Shown here: piece after piece, positions 35,354 to 47,339 of the stretch
Numbering within the stretch: the stretch's first letter is position 1
How the letters are laid out: each line of letters begins with the position of its first letter
Assembly: GCF_027409185.1 (NCBI RefSeq)
Contig: NC_084472.1
Span: 46,053,427 to 46,117,426 of the forward strand
Source of the DNA: Cynocephalus volans
Lineage: Eukaryota > Chordata > Mammalia > Dermoptera > Cynocephalidae
Length of the DNA stretch: 64,000 bases
Direction: 5' to 3'
Made by a program: the position numbers and the translations under genes
Notes under the pieces: generated by a model
Seen by the model: only the letters and a program-made list of their open reading frames with translations
The model's database searches: none
Told to the model about the DNA's origin: nothing

Positions 35354-35935
35354 TAAAACAGTTTTATTGAGATACAGTTAACACACATTACCATTCACCC
35401 ATTTAAATTGTACAACTCAATGGCTTTTTAGTATATTCCCTGAATTGTGCACCATCATTATCAATTTTAGAACATTTCATCACCTTCAAAAGAAACACTA
35501 TGCCCATTAACAATCATTCCCCATTTTCCTCTACCTCTAGCCCACCCTTAGCCCTAAGCAATCACTAATCTGCTTTATCTATAGATGTGCCTGTTCTGGA
35601 CATTTCATATACGTGGAATCATATGATATTTGCCCTTTGGGGACTGGCATCTTTCACGTAGCATAATGATTTTAAGGTTCATTTATGTTGTAGCATGTAT
35701 CAGCGCTTCATGCTGTTTTATGGTCAAATTATATTTCCTTGTATGGAAATAGTGCATTTTGTTTATCCATTCATTAGCTGATGGACATTTGTATTGTTTC
35801 CACTCTTGAGCTATTACAGATAATGCTGCTATGAGCATTCATGGACAAGTTTTTGTGTGGATATGTGTTTTTATTTCCCTTGGGTATATGCGTAGGAGTG
35901 GACATCTCCATTTTCTTTTAATCTACAGAGCTATT
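35354..35935 (-). repeat. L1M LINE 3' end (antisense)
   Basis: 'cagttttattgagatacagttaacacac', 'tgtacaactcaatggctttttag' and 'ctgatggacatttgtattgtttcc' are antisense L1M 3' UTR and ORF2 end. They parallel the copy at 26690. Confidence 0.8.
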
Positions 35936-36249
35936 TTGTAGAATGCCTTGCTAAAATGTCCTGCATTTCCCTAATCTACTCCTCTAAAAACCCTGTTAAT
36001 AAAATATAAACACCTACAGGGTATGCAACAAATATCGATTGATTGGAGGAAGGAGTGAGGTTTGAAAAAAAAAGATGACATTAATGTTACTTTTTCTTCC
36101 TGAATTCTTAAAACAGCTTTTAAAAGTCTCTGCTTTCTCTTCTAAGTGCTCACAAATGGTCCTTTTCTTTTATTCACTTTACATATACAAGTAGTCTTCA
36201 AAAATTTCATGGAAAGATTTGTATACTGTGGTACGTGTGGAATCCAGTC

Positions 36250-36600
36250 GGGAGCACAGGCAGACCTGGCCCCGCACTCCTGGAGCTCACTGTACGTTGA
36301 GGGAGACCAGAGAAGGACCCCCTGAGAAAGTGACATTAAAGCCTGGACCTGAAGGATGCCAGAGGGAAAAAGTGGGGAGTGTCACAGACAGGACAGGTGC
36401 GAGAGCAAGCCCTGGGGTGGGAAGAGTGTGGCATGTCAGAGGAGCTGCAGGAAGGCCAGTGTGGCTACAGGGCCAGAGCAAGGCAGGGAAAGACCCGAGA
36501 TGAGACAGGCAGAGGCCTCATGGAGTTTAGATTTTAATCCAAATGCAATGGGAGGCTTTGGAGAGTGTTAGGAAGGTTAGTGGCATGAGACAATTTACAC
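36250..36600 (+). repeat. L2 LINE fragment
   Basis: 'gaaagtgacattaaagcctggacctgaaggatgcc' and 'agcaaggcagggaaagac' with 'ttttaatccaaatgcaatgggagg' are L2 text. Confidence 0.7.
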
Positions 36601-36672
36601 TCATCCAGCCCAAGTTCTGTAGATCACTAAGTCTACCTTCCTCCTCCTCTTCCATTCAGCCCTCAGTTATTT

Positions 36673-36892
36673 CAGGGTTTCTCAGCTTTTTAGCCTCTTG
36701 ACATTTGCTTGATAATTCTTTGCTGTGGGAGCTGTCCTGTCCATTGTGGGATGTTTAGCAGAATCCCAGGCCTCTACCTCCACCTGCTAGAAGCCGGTAG
36801 CTCCATTCTCCCAGTTGTGGCAACTAAAAATACCTCAAGACATTGCCAAATGCCCCCTGGGCACCCAAATCACTCCCAGTTGAAAACCACTA
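36673..36892 (-). mobile_element. MER20 (hAT-Charlie), near full length
   Basis: Ends CAGGGTTTCTCAGC and CAGTTGAAAACCACTA enclose the antisense MER20 body ('tgtccattgtgggatgtttagcag', 'gacattgccaaatgccccctg'). It is a second copy of the family at 7282-7481, reversed. Confidence 0.8.
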
Positions 36893-38990
36893 TGTTATCC
36901 AAAAGTAGCCACCCACTTTGTGACTTTTCACTGGCAAATTAAAATCCCAACCTGACCTCTTGCTGCCACCCAGCAAGTTCCCAGGGGCCTGTCCTGCTCT
37001 CTTTTTCATGCACTTGCAGTGGCTACCTGCTTAGGAAATGGATGCTTTGATTGTAACTTAATCAGCAACTAGATCTGGAGCATGCACTCTGAGCCAGGCA
37101 CCGCAGGCAATGATGCAGCCGCACCAGCTCCCCCTAGAAGGGCAGCCTACTGGGCCAAACTCTCACGCAGGACAAGAGGAGCCCAGGAGAAATCCTTCTG
37201 GGCCATGTGCATGCCCACGTGTGGTCCAGACGGCCCTGTGTGGAATGCTGTCAGCCACTCCATGAAAGAGGGATTTAATGAAAGGATTAGAGCCAGGGAT
37301 TAATTCCAGGTGCTTCCTGGATGCCAGGAAGAAAAGGGTAAGCCTGGGTTTCCCATTTAGCCCAGTCAGTATTGAGTAGGCACCTGCTCTCAGCCAGGCT
37401 GTAGGCTGGTTACTGTGAAGACAGATGACTAAACCCATTCCCTGCCTTTATGGTCAAGGCAGTAGGGACTCTGCTGAAAGATGATCAAGGACAATGACTA
37501 GTACTCCACCCGCACTCCCACCTTGGTGCCAGCACTTCTCTGGGGTATTTAATGACTGAGGCCCTGCCCTGAGAGGCTCCAGCCTGGTGGGGAAGCGGCA
37601 GGGAGACAAGACTTACAGAAATGACACAGAGACTGCATCAACTCCATTGAGAGACTGGGGGATGCTGAGGTGGTCAGTGCAGTGGAAGCCAGCAGGGCCC
37701 AGAGGGCAAGTAGAACTTGCAGGCACTGTGTGCTGGAGGAAAGCTTTCCAGGCACAGTGAGCCTCAGATGCTGCCACCGACTAGGAATATCCGGGCTCTG
37801 GACCCTTCCCCAAGGCCCCAGCAGCAGCAAGCCCATCTCCAGAAACCTGCAGCCAGAAAAGGCACATGCAGGTTCCCATGCTGGGAACATGGACATGGGT
37901 TAAGCCCTCACGAAAAAGTACCTGACTCGCTCTGACTCTTCCAGAAAGGCAAACAGAATAAAGAGGCTCCCTGGAAATCTGTGAATGAATTCTGCTGGTG
38001 AAGGAGTGTATCCCTTTTGGGACGCATAGAGAAAAGCAGGTCACACAAAGCTACCCTGCTGCTTAGAACTCTGACTTCCTATGCACTGATGCTCCGCCTT
38101 CAAGGAGAGGGCCAGGGAGGGTAGAAGTTCTAGGGAATGGGACTGAGTACAAAGTCATAGAATGTTCAAGTTGACAGGACTGCACAGATTTCCTGAGTTT
38201 TCCCTCAAGGGCCTCTAGGTTAAAAGGGGGGCTCTCCTTGGAGACCTGAAGTACATAAGCTGAATAAAGGCTCTGGTAAGTCCTGCAATGAGTAAGCCTG
38301 TTTCACTTTATCTCAGTTCTCCAAATTTATTTGACATGAAACCTAGTCACTAGGTAACATCTAATAATAATTCATAACACTTTAGGAAGACTGAGCTAGT
38401 CCAACTCCTTATTGTAAATGGTGTCTTAGGAATTAATACCGTGGGCCTTAGAATCTGGTCAGCATTCTTACAAATGGACCCTTAAGGGCCTGATTCCCAA
38501 CCAGACAGGAGAGGCAGTCAATGAGCAGGCAGGAAGAGTGGAGGGGCCTGCCTTTTCTCCTTCACCCAAGCCGGGGCCCAGAGGCTCGCCTGTCGCGGGC
38601 TGGCTCTCCTGCCTGCTGGCAGAGCTCGCTCTACCTGCCTGGGCTCTGTGAGATCACGAAGTGACCTCCCTGACCACCAGTACTGACCTCGCTTCTCTCC
38701 AAGCCCTTTTCTTTACAAATAGTAGTAAAGGAACAGGGTAGATGTACCCCCTTTACAAAAGTGACACTTTCAGGTCGAGCTTTGCTATTTCTAGTGCACT
38801 CACTCCTACTCCTTCAGATCCAGGTGTGAATTTACAGGCAAAATTTACAGGCAAACTATACTCATTTCCTTCTCAGAAGAACATCTTGCTACTAACAGCT
38901 TGACACAGGGAGTTAAAATAGGCCGAAATATTTCAGAGGACCCAAACTCATGTAGAGAAAAAAACATTTAGAACAAAACCTTGAAAAGCT
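36893..38990. other. Sequence with L2-like patches
   Basis: L2-like wording occurs around 37360-37700 ('gtaggcacctgctctcagccagg', 'gagaggctccagcctggtgg'). The remainder is unassigned. Confidence 0.35.
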
Positions 38991-38999
38991 TTGAACAGA

Positions 39000-39290
39000 G
39001 ATTTTAAATGACAAAGAGATTCTGCACTGTGCAACCATTTGAAAAACTCCTTTTATGATAATATGTGAAGACATCTATAATAGGTGAAGTGAAGAAAGCA
39101 GGTTAAGGTAAGGTAAAGTACAACAGAATCATTTCATTTTTGGAAAAAGAAAGTATACGTATGTGTCCATGGAAAGAAGGAAGAAAAAATGGGAATTACA
39201 ACCAGTTATGATTCCCCTTACGAAATGGAGTTGGGGGTATCTTGAGAATTGAGGAATGACATTCACTCTGAAGTTTACTTGTTTAATGAT
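39000..39290 (+). repeat. L1M-like 3' region
   Basis: 'tgtgcaaccatttgaaaaactcc' and 'agtacaacagaatcatttcatttttgg' resemble the L1MC/MD tail. The assignment is tentative. Confidence 0.4.
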
Positions 39291-39315
39291 TGATTTTTTT
39301 ATTTTTTATTTTTTT

Positions 39316-39408
39316 GCTTTTAGCAGCTGGCCAGTAAGGGGATCCAAACCATTGACCTTGGTGTTATTAGCACCACACTCCAACGAACTGAGCTAACCAG
39401 CCAGCCCC
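39316..39408 (-). mobile_element. Monomeric CYN SINE
   Basis: The minus strand reads 'ggggctggctggttagctcagttcg' to 'caatggtttggatccccttactggccagctgct'. It has a complete tRNA-like head with both promoter-box regions recognisable. Confidence 0.85.
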
Positions 39409-39540
39409 TAAAATTTAAAAAATGAACCTGTACCACTTTCACAATTAAAAAATACAGCTGTCCAGCTGCTGGCCTGGAACACGATTTAACGATGTCACCA
39501 TCAGTAAATGGCTTTCCTTGTTTGGCCAACAAATAAAAAA

Positions 39541-39619
39541 TACAGCTGGCCAGTTAGCTCAGTTGGTTAGAGTGCTGCCTTGTAAGACCACATGTTCAGT
39601 ACCTGTACCAGCTAGCCGC

Positions 39620-39658
<39 letters not shown>
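39541..39658 (+). mobile_element. Monomeric CYN SINE with long A tail
   Basis: 'acagctggccagttagctcagttggttagag' to 'cagtacctgtaccagctagccgcc' is followed by an A37 tail (39621-39657). The long uninterrupted tail suggests a recent insertion. Confidence 0.85.
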
Positions 39659-39659
<1 letters not shown>

Positions 39660-40038
39660 AAAATAGAAATCTGCCCTGTGAGACAGTGAAGCCTCCATAA
39701 ATGAACTGGCAAGGAATGCAAAGTGGGTCATGGGAAGGGCAGGGTCCCAGAGAGGTGGGGAAGGAGTGAGAGTTTGACTTAACTGGATGTATAAAGAAAG
39801 GATTCATGGTTAGTTGAAATTTGACATTTTTGATGGGGGGAAAAAAAAAAAAAAGATCATGAAAGCCTGCTCCGTCCTACTTAAATCCTGGGGCATATTA
39901 TGTATAGGAGCCTAGTCTGTGAATACACAGAAGTTCCTACTCATACACTGTCATTTAAATGCCCGTGCAGCATTGAAGTAGAGGCAGTTTTCCAGAACCA
40001 ATCATGCTCAAGTCAGGGCATATAGAAGAGAGACATTT

Positions 40039-40211
40039 GAGGGCCGGCCCGTGGCTCACTCGGGAGACTGTGGTGCTGATAACACCAAGGCCCCGGGTTC
40101 AGATCCCTATATAGGGAGGGCCGGTTCTCTCACTGGCTGAGCATGGTGCTGACAACACCAAGCCAAGGGTTAAGATCCCCTTACCGGTCATCGTTATAAA
40201 AAGAAAAGAAA
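40039..40211 (+). mobile_element. Dimeric CYN SINE with perfect target duplication
   Basis: The first unit starts GGGCCGGCCCGTGGCTCACTCGG and contains 'gggttcagatccctatatag'. The second has 'ggttctctcactggctgagc' and 'gggttaagatccccttaccgg'. A GAAAA-type tail follows. AGAGACATTT is duplicated at 40029-40038 and 40212-40221. Confidence 0.92.
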
Positions 40212-40221
40212 AGAGACATTT

Positions 40222-40945
40222 AGCCTGGGCAATTCCCATGGCAAAACAGGTTTTTATCGTTCTCAGGTTTTGCCAAAAGGTTTTCAGCAGGCTCTGGCCC
40301 AGTGTACCTTTGTGTAGAGAACAGCTTCAATGGTTTGTCAATAGAGTGAGTGCGTCTGCAGCCAGGACTGGTTTTAGACAAAGCTGCAGAGTTGAAGTCT
40401 TTCTTTGTAATTTCCCAGTCTCCCTCTCTGCACCCCTTCCCCCACATTAGTGCCCCCATCCACACTTTGCTCTCCCTATCTTCTCCCATCCCCCTTCACC
40501 TTCACCCTCTCTCAAAAATGCCTACAGATCTTAAAAGGGAGTTGGTATCAGCCATTTACACTTTAGTATAAATTTTAACCCAGTGTCACACAGCCCAGAG
40601 ATGTATACATTGTAAGTTTTACTTTTGACTGTGAAAGGGAAAGTTGAATCCAAGGGAAAGGAATCTTCAGGCATCAGCCAGCAGGTGGAGGCAATATTTT
40701 TCAAGCAGCCTTTCTGTTGTTGCTCCAGAAATCACACCACCTGACTATTGTCTGTTTGAAGCCTAGGCATTGGGCATTCTCACCTGGTGCATTGGTGCAG
40801 GGTCTCACCCAGTCTGTGTGCCCCCTTCTGCTGCTCTGGAGGGAATCTGCCCTTGTTTTCCATGGACCAAATGATGCATGTGAGATCTCTGGTACAGACC
40901 ACTGCACTCTTGGTAGAAGAGAAGTGTGACATCAGCATTGAGCAG
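40222..40945. other. Unassigned intronic sequence
   Basis: A C/T-rich stretch at about 40425-40515 is the only compositional feature. Confidence 0.35.
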
Positions 40946-41205
40946 AGCCTCGGATTCCCTGTTTAGTGCCCAGGAGAAATAATGCTGGAGAGTAGCAGAG
41001 AGGGTACAAGTCCTGGTTCTGTTTAAGAATTTTATGACCTCACGCAAGTTATCTATCCTCTCCAAACTTAGTTTTCTTACCTATAAAAAGGAAACCACAG
41101 TATCTCAATAGTACAGTTGTGTATAGACAGTATAGGGTTGTTTGAAGGACTAAATGAGGAAGACTGCAACGTGCTTAGCATAGTGCCTGGCAGGGAGGGA
41201 ACAAA
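40946..41205 (+). repeat. MIR SINE
   Basis: 'tttatgacctcacgcaagttatctatcctctccaaacttag' and 'cgtgcttagcatagtgcctgg' mark a full-length diverged MIR. Confidence 0.75.
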
Positions 41206-41924
41206 CACAAACGTGAGCTCTTTGGAGCTCTTAGTACTTGGGGGGATGGAGCCAGAGGCATGTGGGAGGAATGAAAACAAAGCTGGGGTTGGAGAACTTG
41301 GGACAAGGACTGCTGTTTCTATTAGCTCCATCTTTGACCTAGTGTCCTCCTACAGCCTCCCCAGTGGGGAGAGCACTGCGTTAGGGATAGCTGGCTGGCT
41401 CCCAAGTGGAGTCCAAGTTTTGAACTGATGAATAAGAACAACACCTCCTCCATTTTGGAGATAGACATTAAAAATATCCTAAGCATCTAAACAGCTGGTG
41501 CACAGTCCATACACAAAGCAAGTACGTTTTACCTGAGCCTGTGTACCCTCACTTTACGCACAATTGTAATACACTTCATTATCTGGTTGTCAAATACAAT
41601 GGATTAGAGGCAGCAAACTAGGGACTAGACAATCACACTTCCAGCAGAGAGAAGTGACAACTGATTTTCTGACAAATAAGGAGACAGAAAAAAATCTAAA
41701 GGCATACTTAATTAACGAGAGTCACAGCTCTCAGGCTCTTTGGAGTTTCCACTTTCCTTTGAGTTCTGAGAGCGGCATTATGTGATGACCCCTCATCATA
41801 ACTGATGTTCAAAATCTTGACCCTGTACGAGGATGTGAAATTACATTCTATGTATTGTAAGTATCTGTGTGGATACTGTGAGGGACGACAGAGCCTTGGG
41901 TGGGGCAGCACTTTCAAGTGTGCA
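41206..41924. other. Unassigned intronic sequence
   Basis: No feature is recognised. Confidence 0.35.
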
Positions 41925-42105
41925 TATTAATTTCCACGCATTTGATTGTTACAGGAAGGCCTCGTGCTATTGTCTCCCATTTTATAGATGAGTAAACTAA
42001 GGCCTTGAGTGCCTAGGAGACTTGCCTAAGCTTCCAAAGCCAGTGAGTGTTAGATCTGGGCTTGACTCCAGGACTCGTGGCTTGAGGTCCAGTGCTCTTT
42101 CCACC
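41925..42105 (-). repeat. MIR SINE
   Basis: 'cccattttatagatgagtaaactaaggcc' and 'ttagatctgggcttgactccaggac' are MIR in reverse. Confidence 0.75.
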
Positions 42106-42625
42106 ACAGACATTCTCCAAATGTGTTCCTACAGCCCCGGGTTCTGCCCAGAGGCTGCAGGAGCTGCTGCAGGATGCAGAGGAGGCCCGTGAGCAGGGCT
42201 GTGGCTTCCACCTCTGACTCAGCGAGAAGTGCTCGTATTTATCTGCAACAGGCTTGGGGTGCGGAAAATCCAAAGAATGGGAGAGCTAGAGAACACTTTG
42301 AAGCTACTGAAATGGTGACGTTCCTATTTTGGGGATACTTCCATCCAAAGAAAGTTGTGGGGCTATGTGCACACTGGAGTAACCTTCTCTCCAGAGAACT
42401 CTCCATCCAGAGCAACTTCCCCTGAGGATGTCAGAGTCTTGCTAGGTTGTTCTCTGAGGACCCAGGAGAGCTCTCAGCCTCCATTTTCAAGCCACCCAGG
42501 TGATGGATGCCCTTTACAATCCCTGTCCCATGGGCCAAATGTGTCCCTCCCTGTAAAGTAAGGCAAATCATAACTAAAGCCAAAATGTTTCATTATTTTA
42601 GTTATACTAAGTTTCCATTTATGTT

Positions 42626-43109
42626 GTCAGAGCTAGGGCTCAGACCCTCCAAACCCATTGTACAGACTTGGTCCCCAGAGCCCTCGCATGTAGGTCCATG
42701 TTAGGTAATTGGAAAAGATTCCAGGAGCTGTTGACAGATAACATGAGCTCAGTCTTCAGCTTCCTCAGCAGCAGCAGCTTACAAATCCCATAGCTTACAT
42801 GTCTGGCAGTGGCCTTGCAGAGGGTCCCAGGGGCACTAGCAGCAGCAACCTCCGGCGGCAACCTCCAGCAGCAGTAGTGGCCTCCCTATGCCCCTCCATG
42901 GGGGGGGCATCCCAGGGCTAGGAAGCAGCATGGATCAGAGTCACTCATCCTTATACTTAAGTCCATAATTCAGGACACCTGGGTGCACATACGCACTTAC
43001 ACTAGATAACCAAGGAACACCTGAGCGCATATGCCTATTTACATCAAATGCTCGGCAAGATTCTGAACATCTGAGGGACCCTGACCATTTTTCCTTTATT
43101 TTCCCAACA
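42626..43109 (-). mobile_element. LTR of the same family as the solo LTR at 55101
   Basis: The minus strand starts TGTTGGGAAAATAAAGGAAA. It shares 'gttcagaatcttgc', 'gagcatttgatgtaa', 'tcaggtgttccttggttat' and 'ttatggacttaagtataa' with 55101-55484, and ends near 'gagccctagctctgaca'. It has a longer GCTGCTGCTG-rich middle. No internal retroviral genes and no target duplication are visible. The gag/pol/env region is absent, so it codes for nothing. Confidence 0.75.
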
Positions 43110-44217
43110 CTCCCCCAGTCTCAAAAGTCCTCCAGCTGATGTCCTGTTCCCTCAAAGTCCTGAGATGCAGTTGGCAAACTCCTAAATGATAATGCCACTA
43201 ATGCAGCACACTTATTTCACATTGTACTTTCTCCATCCAACAGAGCCCTGGGTTAAGCCTTTTCAGGTGGGCTCATGGCTGTATATCTCTGTGAAAAATT
43301 AATACTTATTGAATGAATACTGATGAATTCTGCATCTTAACAGAGGCCTCTTGTGTACCCAGAATGTTACCCCAAATATTTTATTCTTAATGTGCCCCAT
43401 GACAGGCCCCCAGGAAGGGTTATTTGGGTAGAAAGGCCTTTGGGGACACCACACAGGTGGCCACTAATTCATCCGGTAAGATCTAGCCCTCCAGCTCTGC
43501 CTGTTCCTTTACTCTGCACCTGCACCTCCTTCAGAGGGATGATGAAAGAGTAAAGTGGCATCCAGATGTTAGTCGCTAACATATCTCACCACTGTCGTCA
43601 TCAACAGACACTGAGGGTGAAAAGTCTGTGCTGGGTATTGTAAGAGGGAATTATACTACTGCCTCTTCATGTGGCCACTTTGGAATTAAATAAGCCTAAG
43701 CAATAAGTGCTTGATAAATTGTAGGGTTTATTACTGATACTGTTGCTCCCTGCCTGATGATCGAACTGGAAAGACAGAACAGAGACTAAAATCTTAGCAA
43801 GTCAGACAAGCTGGCATATATAGCCAGTGTGGAATGAGGGATATGGATAAGGTCTTTCATGAAAAACTTTTTCTTCCCTTTCCAGCCCTATTTTTCCCTT
43901 AAGAGGTCATTTGGAGCTAGAGGACATGGGGCTTGAAGTGAGCCTTGTGGATTTTTAAGATCTAGATAGGAAGGACTGAAAAAAGAAAAAGAAAAAAAAA
44001 ATCCAGATATAAAGGGAGGGAGGAGGTGGCATCCCAGGAGGGCAAGTGCAGGATCAAAGGTGGTGGTCATCTCAATACAGTGGAGAGGGAGTCCTGGGGA
44101 AAAGAGAATGCTGCATAGTGTGGGAGACGGAGCAGATCAGGAAGAACCTGAGAAATGAGGCTGAGGAGTGTGGACAAGATATTAACAGGCAACAGAGAAC
44201 CGTTAGTCTCTATCTAA
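43110..44217. other. Mostly unassigned sequence with L2/MIR scraps
   Basis: MIR/L2 3'-end text occurs at 43690-43720 ('agcaataagtgcttgataaa'), and an L2-like stretch at 43810-43980. The rest is not recognised. Confidence 0.35.
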
Positions 44218-44416
44218 CATCAGATGAGTGGATACGGAAAATGTGGTACATCTACACAATGGAATACTACTCAGCTATAAAAACGAATGAAATACTGCCA
44301 TTTGCAACAACATGGATGGACCTCGAGAGAATTATATTAAGTGAAACAAGTCAGGCACAGAAAGAGAAATACCACATGTTCTCACTTATTGGTGGGAGCT
44401 AAAAATTAATATATAA

Positions 44417-44420
<4 letters not shown>

Positions 44421-44463
<43 letters not shown>
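44421..44463 (+). repeat. (CA)n microsatellite inside L1 3' UTR
   Basis: About 21 CA units lie immediately after the ORF2 stop region, in the position occupied by (CA)n in the other L1. Confidence 0.9.
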
Positions 44464-44466
<3 letters not shown>

Positions 44467-44632
44467 CGGGGTGGGGGGGGAAGAAGATATAACAACCACA
44501 ACTACTTGTAGTTGATACGACAAGCAAACAGAAAGGACGTTGTTGGGGGGCAGGGGGGAGGGAGAAGGGAGGGAGGTTTTGGTGATGGGGAGCAATAATC
44601 AGCCACAATGTATATCGACAAAATAAAATTTA

Positions 44633-44709
44633 AAAAAAACAAAATAAAACAAAAACAAAAAACAAAATAAAACAAAATAAAAACAAAACAAAACAAAAAT
44701 AAATAAATA
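44633..44709 (+). repeat. AAAAC/AAAAT-type low-complexity tail
   Basis: This degenerate A-rich pentamer array is the expanded poly(A) tail of the preceding L1. Confidence 0.8.
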
Positions 44710-44749
44710 GAAAGAGGGAGGGCAGAGTAGCATCTATTCAGACATGGGT

Positions 44750-44945
44750 GCTTTTTGTAATTTTCTTTTTAATCCTGACAGCAACCTTATGAAGTAGGTA
44801 TTATCTCCATTATACATTTGGGGAACCTGAGGCTCAGAGAGGTTTAGAAAGTTGGCTTAAGTCACCAGCAAATAAGTTGCTGGTTTAGGATTTGAACTCA
44901 GGTCCAGAGCTCATGTTCTCAGCACAGATACACAGCATCTGAGGA
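44750..44945 (-). repeat. MIR SINE
   Basis: 'agcaaccttatgaagtaggtattatctcc', 'cctgaggctcagagaggttt' and 'tttgaactcaggtccagagc' form a very clear reversed MIR. Confidence 0.85.
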
Positions 44946-45886
44946 ATCTCTGTCTGGCAGGGGAGTGCAGGCTGCACTGGGTGAGACCAGAGCCAGGTTC
45001 TCCTGCTAAAACAACAAAAACGTTTACTGTGCACTGTATACTTCCCGATCCTGTGCTCGAACACCCAAGAGTCAGTCAGCACCAGCAGAACAGGAACATT
45101 TGAGAAGATTTTTAAAGAATTTGATCCTTGCTATTAAAAAAAAAACTAAATAGTCATTGTAGGAAGAAAATTAGACCTTTGCTGGACTTCCTTACACTTA
45201 TTTTACAGCTCATTGGTTTTACTTGAATTGCATACAGGAGAGGAGCACTGTAACAGTATCAATCTTACGTGCCTAAAAGAGCTTCACCTGCCTGTAGACC
45301 CATTAAGCTGAGCATTATGGGAATAATGATAAGGCCCTGATAAGCTGATAAGGTCCTGCCCTTGAGGTGGGCTGAGGTTCTTGCACCTGTGACAAGAGAA
45401 CACCGTGAAATGAAACTACCCTGACCTTGAATTCAGCAGCCCAAACCATAGGTCTTGCTTGGGGAGCAAATAGCATGGGCTTTCTTGGCAAAATGCAAGG
45501 AAAACTCCAGCAGGACCTTGCAGATCTAAGAGAATGTGACTCGGCAGCACTTACCCTGAATGACTCCAGAGAAGCTCGTCTTCCAGCTGAGAGCCAAAGC
45601 ATCAGCTGGTGTGATTTGTGTGTGTTGCCCATAATACAGCCTGAGAATCAGGTGCAGGAAACAGCTTTTTTTTTTTTTAGGAGTGTAACTTGTTTACATA
45701 AATTGTGAGGATTTGTTGAATTAGGATAATTATACACAGATGGCAATGGCAGCAGGGGTCAGGTCCTGGGGACATGCAGGGTGTTGCCTGGTGTGGAGCC
45801 CCTTCCACATTCATGGAGAAGAGATATGGCACTTGAGTCCCTGGAGAGAGAAGAAAGGCCTAGAGACTTGATTCTGTGGTGCAGAG
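44946..45886. other. Unassigned intronic sequence
   Basis: A T12 run occurs at 45667-45678. No other feature is recognised. Confidence 0.35.
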
Positions 45887-46073
45887 CAGTGGTTCTCAAA
45901 GTGTGGTGTCCAGACTTGCAGCATCAGCCTCAACTGGGAACTTGTAAGACTGTAAATTCTCTGGCCCCACCTGAGACCTACTGAATCAGAAACTCCATGG
46001 GTGGGACCAGCAATCTGCATTTTAACAAGCTCTGCAGATGTTTCTGGTGCACACACAAGTTTGAGAATTGCTG
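45887..46073 (+). mobile_element. MER5A-type hAT-Charlie MITE
   Basis: The element runs from CAGTGGTTCTCAAAG to TTTGAGAATTGCTG, 187 bp, with core 'ctgaatcagaaactccatgg'. It is the same length and layout as 18583-18769. Confidence 0.85.
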
Positions 46074-46094
46074 ATGTAAAGCATAGCATAGTCG

Positions 46095-46335
46095 GTCAAA
46101 ACAAGACCTGGGTCTATTCACAGCTTTGACACGCAACTAGCTGTGTCACTTTATCTTTTCTAAGCTTTACTTCACCTATCTGTAAAACAGGAATAAAGCC
46201 ACCTACAGGGGTAGCATGTACATGCCACAGGGTAGGAGCTTATCTGCTTTGTTTACTGCTCTGTCCTAGCACCCAGAGAAGTGCCTGGAGTAGAGTAGAA
46301 GCTCAATAGATATTTATTACATTAATAAATTAATG
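46095..46335 (+). repeat. MIR SINE
   Basis: 'actagctgtgtcactttatc', 'cacctatctgtaaaacagg' and 'gtagaagctcaatagatatttatt' mark a nearly full MIR. Confidence 0.8.
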
Positions 46336-46439
46336 GAAGCATTCGTTGATATTCTTTATGTAAAGTATCAACACAGTGCTTGGCAGGCATATCACTGCTA
46401 TTGATGGCGATGGTGATGATCGGTAACTCTTCTGCAAAA

Positions 46440-47335
46440 GAGAGACTTGACCAAAATGACCTATAACATCTCTTTAAAGAGACAGAAAATCAGACACAGC
46501 CTTTGAGTTTCCTAACCATACACCAAAATATCTAAATGGGGAGGGACAATGGAGTAGGCGCTGTCAATTGGTCCACAGAGGGAAAGAGAAAGACTCAAGA
46601 TGACATCAGTTACCCCGAGCCTTGGGATCACCAAGTACAAAGCAACTTAGCCATCCAGAGATGCTCGAGGGTCCCCTGAGTGGCTTGGATGTTTCATCGG
46701 CCCAAGTCAAATCCTATCAGCTGAGTCTGAGTCCTAAACCCTCCACACGGAAGCTCCTCAGTGCCTGCAGTGTTCCAGAGCTGCCTTGTGCAGGGGGTTT
46801 GTCAAGGCCTCTTTCCTCACTTCAATGGGAGGAAATTACCCACGTTCCCCTGCCACTCTGAGACATACTACACTATAGTAAGACTACAAAAATCAGCTCC
46901 TTAAGCGACACTAGTACTCTTTACCCCTGGGACTCAAAATGACAATTGATCAGGGCTTTCATTCTCCTGAGGGAATAAATGAAGAACCGTAGTCATGAAC
47001 TACATGGCATTTCTTGGCCCTGCCCCAAACACTCCTATTTATGGTATATTTTTTTATTAACATGAAATAAAGGCAAATCAGGCAGTGAGTTGGCAGGCTT
47101 CAAAGTATCAGCCTTCCACCCAGTGGCCAGCTGGCTTCTAGGACCAGACCATTCAGACAGCCCTAAATTATCAAAGAACAGAACTACAGATGCAACAGAG
47201 ATTCAAAACTGAGAGAATACTATGAACCCTATGCTCACAAATGTTCATTCATTAAATACATATTTATTAAATAAGCATATCTAAACACATAATACATATT
47301 TTTTTACTTGTTAAATAATTATATGAAAAGAATAC
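46440..47335. other. Unassigned intronic sequence
   Basis: AT-rich towards its right end. No family is recognised. Confidence 0.35.
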
Positions 47336-47339
47336 ATTC

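Larger units (their letters stand above)
44218..44709 (+). mobile_element. Second young L1, 3' end only
   Basis: It begins within ORF2 ('catcagatgagtggatacgg') and keeps the last 60 codons, identical in sense to the end of the 32413 copy ([23 protein letters not shown]... MFSLIGGS). A 3' UTR follows with (CA)n, a G-rich tract and an AAAAC/AAAAT tail. Target duplications are not clear. Confidence 0.88.

Noticed and set aside
44421..44463. (CA)n read as a CRISPR-like or regulatory repeat array
   Set aside because: It is a plain dinucleotide microsatellite inside an L1 3' UTR.
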